Source of the DNA: an uncultured Lachnospiraceae bacterium
Lineage (GTDB): Bacteria; Bacillota; Clostridia; TANB77; CAG-508
DNA: 54,470 bases
Direction: 5' to 3'
NCBI GenBank assembly: GCA_945917765.1
Contig: CAMEHU010000008.1
Span: 1-54,470 of the forward strand
The first letter of the stretch is position 1. Each line of letters begins with the position of its first letter. The notes beneath the pieces are model-generated. The model worked only from the letters and a program-made list of their open reading frames with translations. It did not search any database and was not told the DNA's origin. Positions 42,562 to 50,650 of the stretch are shown in pieces. The position numbers and the translations under genes are program-made.

Positions 42562-43500
42562 TTAAAAATTTTTCAAATCATTTACAAATTTTTCAATTCT
42601 TTCATTCATATCCTCATCCCCTTCCCCTAAATACCAATCAGCAACAGCATCAATTATTTCTTCATCACTCATTGATATTATTGATTCAAAGGTACACATA
42701 CCATTAGGGTGGTCTAATGGTAATTTATCTTTTGGATATATTCCTGGTCCTAAACCATAATGGTCAACTGTCTCCCTATCTAAACATAATGTACAAACAT
42801 TATGTCCACCACTTGTTATCCATCTGTATGCATCAATAAATGGATTGTTAATTGTTGCTCTAACAAAACTTTCCTGATATGCATGGCTTATTGTTGTCCT
42901 AGCAAGTCTTTGTGCATTATAATCAACTTTCTTTCTTGAACCAGGAAACATATTACTCCAACTATATGATTTTCTTGCATTTGGATTTACATATCTTTCC
43001 AAGTCTTTTGAAATATCATACAATCCTTTATTTTTTAAAATTCCTTTTGAAATGATTTTACTTATTTCTATTTGTTTTGCTTTATTATCACCCCAAATAG
43101 CTTTGTTTAAATTCCATTTTCCTTGGTATAATGAACCACTCATTATTCTATTAACCATTTCTTTTTTAATAACAGTATTTGTTATATCAAAATTAAAACC
43201 TAAACTATTAACAAATTGATTGTTATTTTCAAAAACAATAGAAATCATTTTATCAACATTACCATTAATAATTTTTTCTGTTTTTGTATCAACATTTTTC
43301 ATATAACTATTTATTTCCTTTTGCAAAGATTTTAAATAATTTCTTCTTTCATTTGCTGATACATTATTTTTCCCTTTTAATTTTTTAACTTCTTTTTTTA
43401 TTTCATCAGAAGCTTCTTTATAAACACTTTTTATTTGTTTTTTTTGTTCTTTTACAATTTTTTCTCTTTCATTTTCAGAATATGTAAATGGGTTTGGCAT
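42562..43500 (-). CDS. Minor head protein, SPP1 gp7/MuF family
   Basis: 312 residues. Helical N-terminus; C-terminal MuF domain with ARTTISHAYQES and zinc-like CTLC ... LDHPNGMC (about 240-275). It associates with portal and may enter with DNA. Portal gene lies 4 nt upstream. Confidence 0.85.
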   Translation of the reverse strand: MPNPFTYSENEREKIVKEQKKQIKSVYKEASDEIKKEVKKLKGKNNVSANERRNYLKSLQKEINSYMKNVDTKTEKIINGNVDKMISIVFENNNQFVNSLGFNFDITNTVIKKEMVNRIMSGSLYQGKWNLNKAIWGDNKAKQIEISKIISKGILKNKGLYDISKDLERYVNPNARKSYSWSNMFPGSRKKVDYNAQRLARTTISHAYQESFVRATINNPFIDAYRWITSGGHNVCTLCLDRETVDHYGLGPGIYPKDKLPLDHPNGMCTFESIISMSDEEIIDAVADWYLGEGDEDMNERIEKFVNDLKNF

Positions 43501-43503
43501 TCA

Positions 43504-45036
43504 TTATTCCTCCTGATTTACATCCTCATTAATATCAACCAAATCATTTTCATTATAATCTATATAACTTTCTTCTAACATTTGTTTTTCTTTTTGAATT
43601 TGCAGCAATTCCTTATCTGCTTCCTCATCATTTAACTTTCTCCATTTTTTCAAATATGACTTTCTAGACATAACATTTGCCTCTACTTCTGTTATATCCA
43701 TTGTTTTCTCTTCTTGAACATCCTCAGGAAGTGGATAATTATTTTCTACAATAATATCAATTGGTATATTTGGTATAATATTTTTATCTGTATATTTTGA
43801 AATACAGTTCGGATATAAAATTGCACCTTCAATAATTGCATAAGCAATAAATTTCAAAGCAGGTTCCCATGATAGCATTTTTTCATCACAACGAACAGTA
43901 AGACCCCAATACAAAGCTTCAATTGTTTTACCTGATGTAATAACACCAGCCAATTGTTCACTATTTATATTTGGTACATCCAGTTCTGCAAACATTTCAT
44001 TTTCAATTCTATCAAGAGTTACTTTTAACGGATTTGAATAATGCATATTTGCTTCTAATACACCAATTTTTGCAGGTCTATCAACACTCTTTGTATCATC
44101 AGATTGTAAATCCCAATAAGAACCAGGACTTGTTGATAAATTACTTGTACTTTCTTGGGAAGCATCAATAGTATATTTTATTGGGTTCATATTTTTTCTT
44201 TCAGAATCAATATCCCCATTTGCTAACTTACTATATGTTTTTTCATACCTTATTAATGATGTTATTTCTGATTTTCCTTTTAAATCACCAGTCAAGCCAT
44301 CATTTAAAACTACAACTGCAGGAATATAATTAAATTTTATTTTCTTCTTAGGTGTCACAATCTCTTCAATATCACCAGTTCCAGAGTATATTACTTCTTC
44401 CACAGTTACAACATCATCTTTTTTTTCATAAATTTTTTTAAACCATCTTTGCTCTTTTAATGAATCAACTCCAGTCATTTCATAAAAAGAAGTAAACTTT
44501 GATAATTCATTATCCCTACCATTTAATTTTTCATAAGTAAACTCTAATGATGTTAAAAAGTTAATTGATATTCCAGTTTTCTCATTAAAGTTTAAAACAA
44601 TTGCAACTCTCTTACCAATAAAACAATCCTTTGCTGCTTTTAATATATTTCCATTGAAATTATTTTTTTCTAACACCTTATCAAGAAAATCTTGTATAAT
44701 TGCATTTTCTTCCTTATTTTCATCCGTTACATTATCAGGATTTACATTAAATGTTGGTGGATTTGAAAATAAAAATCTTGCCTCTTTATTCATAATCATA
44801 GCAGATTTTTTAAATCTTAAATTTGATGGTACATAATCACCATTTGAACCTTCCGGCACAAATTTATTACCAACTTCATATGCTCTATACAATGCTTTTA
44901 TTTCTTCTATTTCATTTGAATAATCACTTTTCCTTTCATTCCCCATATCATCAAACAAAAAATAAGGAATATTTCTAAAAGCAACAACATAATCTTCTTC
45001 AAATTCCTGATTTTGCATTTTTTCTTCCTCAGTCAT
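43504..45036 (-). CDS. Portal protein, SPP1 gp6 type
   Basis: 510 residues. Belongs to the SPP1-type portal family by order and motifs (IAVVVLNDGLTGDLKGKSEITSL, TVRCDEKMLSWEPALKFIAYAI). Forms the dodecameric channel for DNA. It starts after the recombinase gene with only a 9-nt gap, so it may share the recombinase promoter. Confidence 0.88.
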   Translation of the reverse strand: MTEEEKMQNQEFEEDYVVAFRNIPYFLFDDMGNERKSDYSNEIEEIKALYRAYEVGNKFVPEGSNGDYVPSNLRFKKSAMIMNKEARFLFSNPPTFNVNPDNVTDENKEENAIIQDFLDKVLEKNNFNGNILKAAKDCFIGKRVAIVLNFNEKTGISINFLTSLEFTYEKLNGRDNELSKFTSFYEMTGVDSLKEQRWFKKIYEKKDDVVTVEEVIYSGTGDIEEIVTPKKKIKFNYIPAVVVLNDGLTGDLKGKSEITSLIRYEKTYSKLANGDIDSERKNMNPIKYTIDASQESTSNLSTSPGSYWDLQSDDTKSVDRPAKIGVLEANMHYSNPLKVTLDRIENEMFAELDVPNINSEQLAGVITSGKTIEALYWGLTVRCDEKMLSWEPALKFIAYAIIEGAILYPNCISKYTDKNIIPNIPIDIIVENNYPLPEDVQEEKTMDITEVEANVMSRKSYLKKWRKLNDEEADKELLQIQKEKQMLEESYIDYNENDLVDINEDVNQEE

Positions 45037-45045
45037 TTTAACCTC

Positions 45046-46071
45046 CTATAATTTTGAATGTTCAAATCTTGCTTTCTGTTTATTTAAAGTTGAATATCCA
45101 ACAGTTGTTTTAGGGTTAGAATGTCCCATTAAATACTGTACTGTCAATAAATCTGAATGATTTAACATATTACAACAAAATGTATTTCTATACCTATGAA
45201 CAGTTGAACTATCAACACCTGCATTCTTTGCTAAATTTTTCATTATCCTTCTTAACGATTCTGTTTTCATTTTATCAGCAACAAATCTTCCACATTCTAA
45301 TCTTCTTCTTTCATTACAGAACAAATATTTTGAATGTATTCCTTTCATTTCTCTATCTATTAAATATTGTTCTAAATAATAAATACAAGTATCATTTAAA
45401 AATACTTCCCTTTGTTTTGCACCTTTACCATGTATTAAAATTTGTTTTTGAGTAAAATCAACATCATCCAATTTTATTTCACAAACTTCTTCATTTCTAC
45501 AACCCGTGGTAAGTAACAAATCTAATAGTGCTCTCTGCTTTGTTGATTTACAGGAATCATAAAGTTTTGCTACTTCAACATCATTATATGGTTTTTTTAC
45601 TTTTATTTCTTCTTTTACTCTTTTTATTTTTTTAACAGGATTCTTTTGTATATATTCCTCTTCGACAAGCCATTCAAAAAATACTGATAATTTTTTTCTT
45701 TTATTGTTAAGTGAAACACTACAATTACCTCTTTCTTCCATTTTAATAAAATACATTCTTATTGTATTAACATTAACATTTAACAAATCAACGTCAAACA
45801 TTGTAATAAAATTTTTTAACGTTTGTAAATAACTATCTATTGTTTTTTGTGATTTTCCTTCTATTTTCTTACATGATAAAAACATATTTATTAATTTTAT
45901 ATTTCTTTCCGAATAAACAGAAGGTAATTGTTTTTGTTCTTCAATAAATTCAACGTTATAATTTTCCATTTCACAAATCAAAACATTTTTTAAATATCTA
46001 ATTTCATCCTCTTCCAATTTGTTAGACATTTTTAAAATAATATTTTTGAACAACCTATCTTTTGCATCCAT
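45046..46071 (-). CDS. Tyrosine recombinase, probable fibre invertase
   Basis: 341 residues from ATG 46071 (GGAGG 8 nt upstream; a TTG start 5 codons earlier overlaps the SD). All catalytic residues are present: Arg192 (TTGCRNEE), Lys216 (GKGAK), His292 and Arg295 (VHRYRNTF), His317 (GHSNP) and Tyr326 (TVGYS). SAM-like core-binding domain at about 55-150. XerC/D-like. It lies 105 nt from an inverted-repeat pair in the next fibre gene. With no repressor seen, inversion of fibre cassettes is the favoured role; integration remains possible. Confidence 0.9.
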   Translation of the reverse strand: MDAKDRLFKNIILKMSNKLEEDEIRYLKNVLICEMENYNVEFIEEQKQLPSVYSERNIKLINMFLSCKKIEGKSQKTIDSYLQTLKNFITMFDVDLLNVNVNTIRMYFIKMEERGNCSVSLNNKRKKLSVFFEWLVEEEYIQKNPVKKIKRVKEEIKVKKPYNDVEVAKLYDSCKSTKQRALLDLLLTTGCRNEEVCEIKLDDVDFTQKQILIHGKGAKQREVFLNDTCIYYLEQYLIDREMKGIHSKYLFCNERRRLECGRFVADKMKTESLRRIMKNLAKNAGVDSSTVHRYRNTFCCNMLNHSDLLTVQYLMGHSNPKTTVGYSTLNKQKARFEHSKL

Positions 46072-46114
46072 AGCATTTACCTCCAAATAGAAATTTATTT
46101 ATTTTTATAAATTG

Positions 46115-46143
46115 ATTATAACACATAATTTCTATTTTGTAAA
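46115..46143 (-). promoter_or_regulatory. Recombinase promoter
   Basis: Minus-strand TTTACA, 17-bp spacer, TATAAT with TGT before the -10. It lies outside the inverted repeats, so inversion would not change recombinase transcription. Confidence 0.8.
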
Positions 46144-46176
46144 TGGTATATTTTAAAAAGATTTCATTATTGCATT

Positions 46177-46192
46177 TTAAACAACAGTTTAA
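46177..46192 (+). repeat. Inverted repeat site A (recombination site)
   Basis: TTAAACAACAGTTTAA, identical to the site at 46665-46680 in opposite orientation. TTAAAC and GTTTAA arms flank an asymmetric AACA centre, as expected for a tyrosine recombinase site. It overlaps the stop codon of the fibre gene. Confidence 0.75.
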
Positions 46193-46836
46193 TATCCATA
46201 TAACTGGAACATTGCAAGTTCACCGCAATTTGCAGAAGAAGGTGTAATGGTTTGACTATTTATATACAAACGATAATAGATATATGAAGCATCATTGTTC
46301 AATGCTTGTTTTTCAATATCATTAGAACTTGTTATGTTTGCCGTTAAATCAGTCCATTTCGCCCCATCATTTGAACCTTGAATTTTATAGCTAATAGAAG
46401 AAATATATGATTTAACCCACTTCACATCAAACTTTATAGCTTGTACCGCTTTTGTGAATTTATACATTACCCACTGATTTGTAATACTTCCTGCACCGGT
46501 ATGCAACCATACAGTAGAATCATTATTGTCAAAAGCATAATATGCAGGATAATTACTGTGAGCAGAACTTGCACTAGCATTACCACTAGGAGTTGTATTG
46601 CTTGTCATAGTTGGTATTAACGGATTATTACCCATTATATTTTTAAGAATATTTTGTACACTCGTTAAACTGTTGTTTAACTCCTCAATTTTATTGTTTA
46701 ACACATAAACTGTATTCGCATCAGCGGCACCTTTACCTGCCTGATTTGTAAGAAAATTATTGATAAGAGGGACAGCATCCCCAACTGCCCCAGCTATCTT
46801 TGATAATATTCCATTTTTAAAAATATTAACACTCAT
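46189..46836 (-). CDS. Tail-fibre protein with discoidin-like C-terminus (invertible)
   Basis: 215 residues. Helical N-terminus (1-65) with a LNNSL codon run (53-57) encoded inside an inverted repeat, then a C-terminal F5/8-type-C-like galactose-binding domain (about 75-212: YPAYYAFDNNDSTVWLH, YKFTKAVQAIKFDVKWV, YKIQGSNDGAKWTDL). Such domains bind sugars, fitting a receptor-binding tip. Inversion of the 472-bp segment would fuse the N-terminus to Ile-Ser-Ile-stop, leaving a 60-residue product. Confidence 0.8.
   Translation of the reverse strand: MSVNIFKNGILSKIAGAVGDAVPLINNFLTNQAGKGAADANTVYVLNNKIEELNNSLTSVQNILKNIMGNNPLIPTMTSNTTPSGNASASSAHSNYPAYYAFDNNDSTVWLHTGAGSITNQWVMYKFTKAVQAIKFDVKWVKSYISSISYKIQGSNDGAKWTDLTANITSSNDIEKQALNNDASYIYYRLYINSQTITPSSANCGELAMFQLYGY
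46665..46680 (-). repeat. Inverted repeat site B (recombination site)
   Basis: On the minus strand TTAAACAACAGTTTAA, identical to site A. It encodes L-N-N-S-L in the fibre gene, so strand exchange here keeps the reading frame. Confidence 0.75.
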
Positions 46837-46840
46837 AATT

Positions 46841-46951
46841 TTACTCCTTGTTTTCTTCTAACCATAATTCAACCCTTGCTCTCCAAAATGTTGGAACTTC
46901 ATCAATTGTAATAATACCTGCTTTTACTTTTCTTCCATAAAATGCTGCCAT
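46841..46951 (-). CDS. XkdX-family small tail protein
   Basis: 36 residues: YGRKVKAGIITIDEVPTFWR, typical of XkdX (PF09693). AGGAGG upstream. Small genes of this type lie beside tail-fibre genes in Firmicutes phages. It abuts the fibre gene start and the stop at 46953. Confidence 0.8.
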   Translation of the reverse strand: MAAFYGRKVKAGIITIDEVPTFWRARVELWLEENKE

Positions 46952-46952
46952 A

Positions 46953-47354
46953 TTATATACCTCCTGCAATATCACTAACTGCTGTTCCTAAATCAGAAAT
47001 TGCTGCATCATGTACTTCTGTTGTTTCTTTTAATGTAGCAATTTCATTCATCAACTCTTTTGTTTTTTCCTCTAATAATTCAACCTCAGTTTTCACTCTA
47101 AGATTAATTATTGTATTAACAGTTCCATCATTATTAAAACTTGATGTTTCATTTACAAAAACAAGATTTTCATAATTCGCAATCACTAAACCACTTGAGT
47201 TTTTAATTGTTACTGTTTTTAAATTATCATTTGTTAATTCAGAAATACATTCAATTAATTCATTATAATTTCCAAATACAACACCAATACTTGATAAGGA
47301 AGAACCTTCCTTTATACTTATCTCTTTCAAATTTTTTAAAATTAAAGTATCCAT
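46953..47354 (-). CDS. Tail-associated protein near XkdX
   Basis: 133 residues, beta-rich N-terminal part (1-90), then coiled coil (VELLEEKTKELMNEIATLKE) and a hydrophobic Gly end. This form commonly precedes XkdX in Firmicutes siphophages. Its start is 103 nt beyond repeat C; it lies outside the 17-bp pair. Confidence 0.65.
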   Translation of the reverse strand: MDTLILKNLKEISIKEGSSLSSIGVVFGNYNELIECISELTNDNLKTVTIKNSSGLVIANYENLVFVNETSSFNNDGTVNTIINLRVKTEVELLEEKTKELMNEIATLKETTEVHDAAISDLGTAVSDIAGGI

Positions 47355-47457
47355 AAAAAATCTCCTTTCAATAAAAAATATGTTAATATTAAATTTTACA
47401 TTTTATTAAATTACTAAATATAAAATACATAAAATTTGTTACTACAAACACATTACT

Positions 47458-47474
47458 AATAAACAGCAGTTTAA
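47458..47474 (+). repeat. Inverted repeat site C (recombination site)
   Basis: AATAAACAGCAGTTTAA, 17 bp, identical to site D (48111-48127) in opposite orientation. Arms ATAAAC/GTTTAA flank the asymmetric centre AGCA. Encodes I-N-S-S-L in frame with the silent cassette that follows. Confidence 0.85.
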
Positions 47475-47764
47475 ATTACTCAACAGAAGAAAATATAATC
47501 GGTACTTGGATAGACGGAAAACCAATATATCGTAAGATGGTAAATATATCTACTGATATAATAATGCCAATTGGTTCTTGGAAATCTTCAGGCATTATAA
47601 TCGATAACCTTGATACTTTGGTATATGCCGATTGCAAAGAATATCCAAATACTTTCGGTTTTAAATACGCTAATAACGTATTGCAAATTATAACAGGCAT
47701 ATCTAGTTTTGTGTTAAGAGAAAAAAATTATATTGTAGTTGAATATACTAAGACTACTGATTAA
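47475..47764 (+). pseudogene. Silent, inverted tail-fibre C-terminal cassette
   Basis: A plus-strand open frame of 96 codons plus stop following repeat C, without SD, start or promoter. It begins NYSTEENIIGTWIDGKPIYR, the well-known YSTxE...GTWIDGKPIYRK start of tail-fibre C-terminal domains, then a beta-rich section ending in VEYTKTTD. All other phage genes are on the minus strand. Inversion between sites C and D would join it in frame to the N-terminal 94 residues of the 47821-48393 gene. Confidence 0.9.
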
Positions 47765-47820
47765 TGTGAAAAATAATTATTTAACAGCAGAATTGTTTCC
47801 CACGAATCAGCATATCAAAC
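47765..47820. other. 56-bp spacer between convergent cassettes
   Basis: Lies at the exact centre of the invertible segment (290 + 56 + 290 bp). Contains AACAGCAG, a partial match to the recombination site, and AATAATTATT. No gene. Confidence 0.5.
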
Positions 47821-48393
47821 TTACTTCTTTAATCCATAAGCAACAAAAGTAGATGTTTTACAACTTATTACATCTCCTTTTTTGGCGTATCCATGTGATG
47901 TCGAAATATATAATGTTGACGGAGATATTGATGCTGAATTTTTTGCTCCGACATAAGTGTTATTTACCTTTACTCGGTAGTCTGTGCTAATAGTCGACCC
48001 ATAATACTCGCAGTATAACGACTCAAAATAGATATCTTCTGTTGCCACCCAATCTGTAATAGCACCACTTTTAACGATATTTGTATAATCTGGAAAGGCA
48101 GTATTTTCACTTAAACTGCTGTTTATTTCATTAATCTGTGTTTGAAAACTACTTGTTTCTTCATCATCAGTTATATTAACAACTGCATCTTCTGGAATTT
48201 GCCCTAATGCAATAGCTTCCTCAATAGCAGCTTTCGTTCCAGTATACATTGGTGTTACAACAACACCCCCTGTAATTTGTTCCCCGTTTGCTGCATGAGC
48301 TGTTGCCCCTTGCAAAAGGTTTTCTGATGAAACAGAATCCCCTGTTAAATCAATTAATGTCTCATCTCCTAAAACAACTTTACTTACAGCCAT
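47821..48393 (-). CDS. Tail-fibre protein, currently expressed C-terminus
   Basis: 190 residues. N-terminal part 1-94 is paralogous to the 48403-48975 gene (KVVLGDETLIDLTGDSV with KVIFGSETLIDLTNDTV) and includes site D at I90-N-S-S-L94. The last 96 residues (SENTAFPDYTN...) are beta-rich and unlike the silent cassette. It is probably a receptor-binding fibre whose tip can be exchanged by inversion. Confidence 0.85.
   Translation of the reverse strand: MAVSKVVLGDETLIDLTGDSVSSENLLQGATAHAANGEQITGGVVVTPMYTGTKAAIEEAIALGQIPEDAVVNITDDEETSSFQTQINEINSSLSENTAFPDYTNIVKSGAITDWVATEDIYFESLYCEYYGSTISTDYRVKVNNTYVGAKNSASISPSTLYISTSHGYAKKGDVISCKTSTFVAYGLKK
48111..48127 (-). repeat. Inverted repeat site D (recombination site)
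   Basis: On the minus strand AATAAACAGCAGTTTAA, identical to site C. Located at codons 90-94 of the fibre gene; the reading frame is conserved on both sides. Confidence 0.85.
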
Positions 48394-48402
48394 TTAATTC
48401 AC

Positions 48403-48975
48403 CTACCCTATCGTAGTTGTAATACCACCTGCTGAATTTTCAGAATCAACTCTTGGTATTGCATTTACAGTAACCTGTGACAAATAATCATAACCTTCAT
48501 CAGGTAAAATTGTCTGTGGTGATAAACTAGGAGTAACTGTTTTAGATTGTGCAGAAATTTCTTCACCACCATAAGTACCTGTTACCCCAAGAACTTCAAT
48601 TCCTGCCTTAATATTACCAGGAATAATTTTTGCCTTTTCTACTGAATCAATATCTACAGTTCCAGACCCATCATGGAAACCTAACGGTACGGTATAAGGT
48701 GTCTCTAAATTACTAATTTTACCTGCAACAGCACCATTGTTAGGCATTGTACCAGTCACCTTTGAGCCCCTGACATATGCAGTTTTATTTAACAATAGTT
48801 CAGCTGCCGAAGCAGTTGCATCCTGTGTATCTGCATCATTTGTATTAGTACCTGTTATAATTGCACCAGATTTATCATGTGCTGTAAGTCCTTTTGCAAG
48901 TTTATCTGCTTGCACTGTATCATTTGTTAAATCAATTAAAGTTTCACTACCAAATATAACTTTATTTACTGCCAT
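48403..48975 (-). CDS. Tail-fibre-like protein, paralogue
   Basis: 190 residues. N-terminus similar to the invertible fibre gene, then repeats of AAELLLNKTAYVRGSKVTG and LETPYTVPLGFHDGSGTVDI type found in tail-fibre shafts. It carries no inverted-repeat site, so it would be constant. Confidence 0.75.
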   Translation of the reverse strand: MAVNKVIFGSETLIDLTNDTVQADKLAKGLTAHDKSGAIITGTNTNDADTQDATASAAELLLNKTAYVRGSKVTGTMPNNGAVAGKISNLETPYTVPLGFHDGSGTVDIDSVEKAKIIPGNIKAGIEVLGVTGTYGGEEISAQSKTVTPSLSPQTILPDEGYDYLSQVTVNAIPRVDSENSAGGITTTIG

Positions 48976-48976
48976 T

Positions 48977-49228
48977 TCAATTTCCTCCTATTACAACTGT
49001 TTGTCCATTAGATAAATTATCAAACTGATATTTTGGTATTTCTAAAACAACAACATCCTTAGACATTGATTTATTCCTTGTTTCTAACACTTTTTGACTA
49101 ATTGACGGAGTTACATTATATTCCCCTGTATAATATGGTAATCTTTCTGATGTACCACCCTCTGAAACATCAATATCAATAATTTCAGACATAAAAAAAT
49201 CAGAACTCATATCAATAATATTACTCAT
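48977..49228 (-). CDS. Small tail-fibre-associated protein
   Basis: 83 residues from ATG 49228 (AAGGTGT upstream). Mixed beta; GTSERLPYYTGEYNVTP and VVVLEIPK are of a type next to fibre genes. Overlaps the previous gene by 8 nt. Confidence 0.6.
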   Translation of the reverse strand: MSNIIDMSSDFFMSEIIDIDVSEGGTSERLPYYTGEYNVTPSISQKVLETRNKSMSKDVVVLEIPKYQFDNLSNGQTVVIGGN

Positions 49229-49532
49229 GGATAACACCTTCTTTCAATATATTATCCAAATTTATCTTTTTTATATTACTTGCATATGCTTTCTTATTTG
49301 AATCAAGAAATCTTACCTGTGTTTCAACATTACTACCATAGAAATTTAATGTATCTTCCTGGGATAATTCTATTGTCAAAGTTTTGTTTTCATTATTAAC
49401 AATAATATCATCTTTACCAAAAGTCTTTTCATACATCAAAGTTTTTAATGTAACCCAAATTTGTAACATACCATTCAAATCTAAGTTAGAATTTACATTA
49501 TAAATTAATGTTGGGGTAGTTCCTCTATACAA
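49221..49532 (-). CDS. Firmicutes phage protein (YRGTTPT family type)
   Basis: 103 residues from TTG 49532 (AAGGAGG 8 nt upstream). N-terminal YRGTTPTLIYNVNSNLDL and later SQEDTLNFYGSNVETQVRFLD are typical of a widespread small structural-type protein of gut siphophages; precise role unknown. Confidence 0.7.
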   Translation of the reverse strand: MYRGTTPTLIYNVNSNLDLNGMLQIWVTLKTLMYEKTFGKDDIIVNNENKTLTIELSQEDTLNFYGSNVETQVRFLDSNKKAYASNIKKINLDNILKEGVIHE

Positions 49533-49545
49533 AATAACCACCTCC

Positions 49546-50613
49546 TTAAAATTGACTTACAGAGCTCACCTTACCATTATTATTGATTGCCCAGTATTTT
49601 GTTTCCCTACTATCAATATGAACAAACGTATTGTACCTTATAATTCCATTTATTCCTAATGATTGTGCATACTTAGCAACCTCTTGTGGCGTTTTCCCTT
49701 TTACAACAATATCAAATGCCATACCTTTTAAATGGTATGAATTTTTAGCACCACCACATTTTGTATTCCAACTAACTGTTCTATAAGCAGAATTTATTGT
49801 AACAGGAACTCCAAAATGGTCCCTTATTTTTTGCAATTTATCTTTTACAAAATCAACATCAATTAATATTTTATCAGATCCATCCTTGCATCTAAATTCT
49901 TTTACTTTAAAGTTTTTAGATATACTTTGACTTCCTTCTTTTACTAATGAAAAAGTTGAAATTCCATTTTTATTATCTACAGAATTTTCATCCTCATAAC
50001 AAATATTAAAATCAACATTTCCTTCAATTCCATCAATAATTCCATAGGATGTATACTGCCAACCCCATAAATTATTTTTTATCACAGGTTTCTTTAAATC
50101 ATTTGGATTTTGTGTAAACAACATATTTGCTTTACTTGGATATCTTGCAATCCAAAACGGACAATCAAGTTCATTATAATACTTACTAAATTCTGTATTA
50201 TAAAAACTAAGTCCTGTATATACTCCAAATTTATACCCATTACTTTCTATCACATTTTGATATTCTTTTACAATATCTATCAATGTATGACCAAGTCCAT
50301 GTTGGGTTTCATCCTCTACATCCATCCAAATTTCTTTTTTAAAACTTTTCATTTTATCAATATTATTTTTCTTAATTATATCAACAACTGCATTTGCATC
50401 AACTCTTGCCTTTTCCCTTGTTAACGCATAAGTATAATTATATACACTAAATGGTATATTATTAACAATACAACCAGTTGAATTACTTAAGAATTGTTTA
50501 TCAATTGTTAAATCTTTTCTTATAATTTTTAAAATAGCAAATGAAACACCATTACTTTTAACTTTTTTCCAATCAATTACTCCCTGATAAGAACTTACAT
50601 CAATTCCCTTCAT
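49546..50613 (-). CDS. Endolysin, GH25 muramidase plus M15 peptidase
   Basis: 355 residues, two domains. GH25 at about 1-205 with GIDVSSYQG and the catalytic pair Asp98/Glu100 (WMDVEDE). M15-type carboxypeptidase at about 233-340: SAYRT, H294-xxxxxx-D301 (YHLKGMAFDI) and His332 (FVHID). It cleaves both glycan and peptide parts of the wall. No signal peptide, so release needs the holin. Two activities in one chain are somewhat unusual. Confidence 0.92.
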   Translation of the reverse strand: MKGIDVSSYQGVIDWKKVKSNGVSFAILKIIRKDLTIDKQFLSNSTGCIVNNIPFSVYNYTYALTREKARVDANAVVDIIKKNNIDKMKSFKKEIWMDVEDETQHGLGHTLIDIVKEYQNVIESNGYKFGVYTGLSFYNTEFSKYYNELDCPFWIARYPSKANMLFTQNPNDLKKPVIKNNLWGWQYTSYGIIDGIEGNVDFNICYEDENSVDNKNGISTFSLVKEGSQSISKNFKVKEFRCKDGSDKILIDVDFVKDKLQKIRDHFGVPVTINSAYRTVSWNTKCGGAKNSYHLKGMAFDIVVKGKTPQEVAKYAQSLGINGIIRYNTFVHIDSRETKYWAINNNGKVSSVSQF

Positions 50614-50650
50614 TTACTCACCTCCATTTTATAAACGTGGAAAAGAGGAA

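Noticed and set aside
45046..46071. Recombinase as proof of a temperate phage
   Set aside because: No repressor, excisionase or att-like site elsewhere is visible, and the closest repeats are those in the fibre genes. Temperate lifestyle is not excluded but not supported.
47537..47764. Plus-strand ORF as a free-standing gene
   Set aside because: Its Met is internal to a longer frame that starts at the repeat; there is no SD or promoter, and its sequence starts with a fibre-tip motif. It is better explained as a silent cassette.
46000..49000. Diversity-generating retroelement acting on the fibre genes
   Set aside because: No reverse transcriptase or template repeat is present; variation is better explained by inversion.
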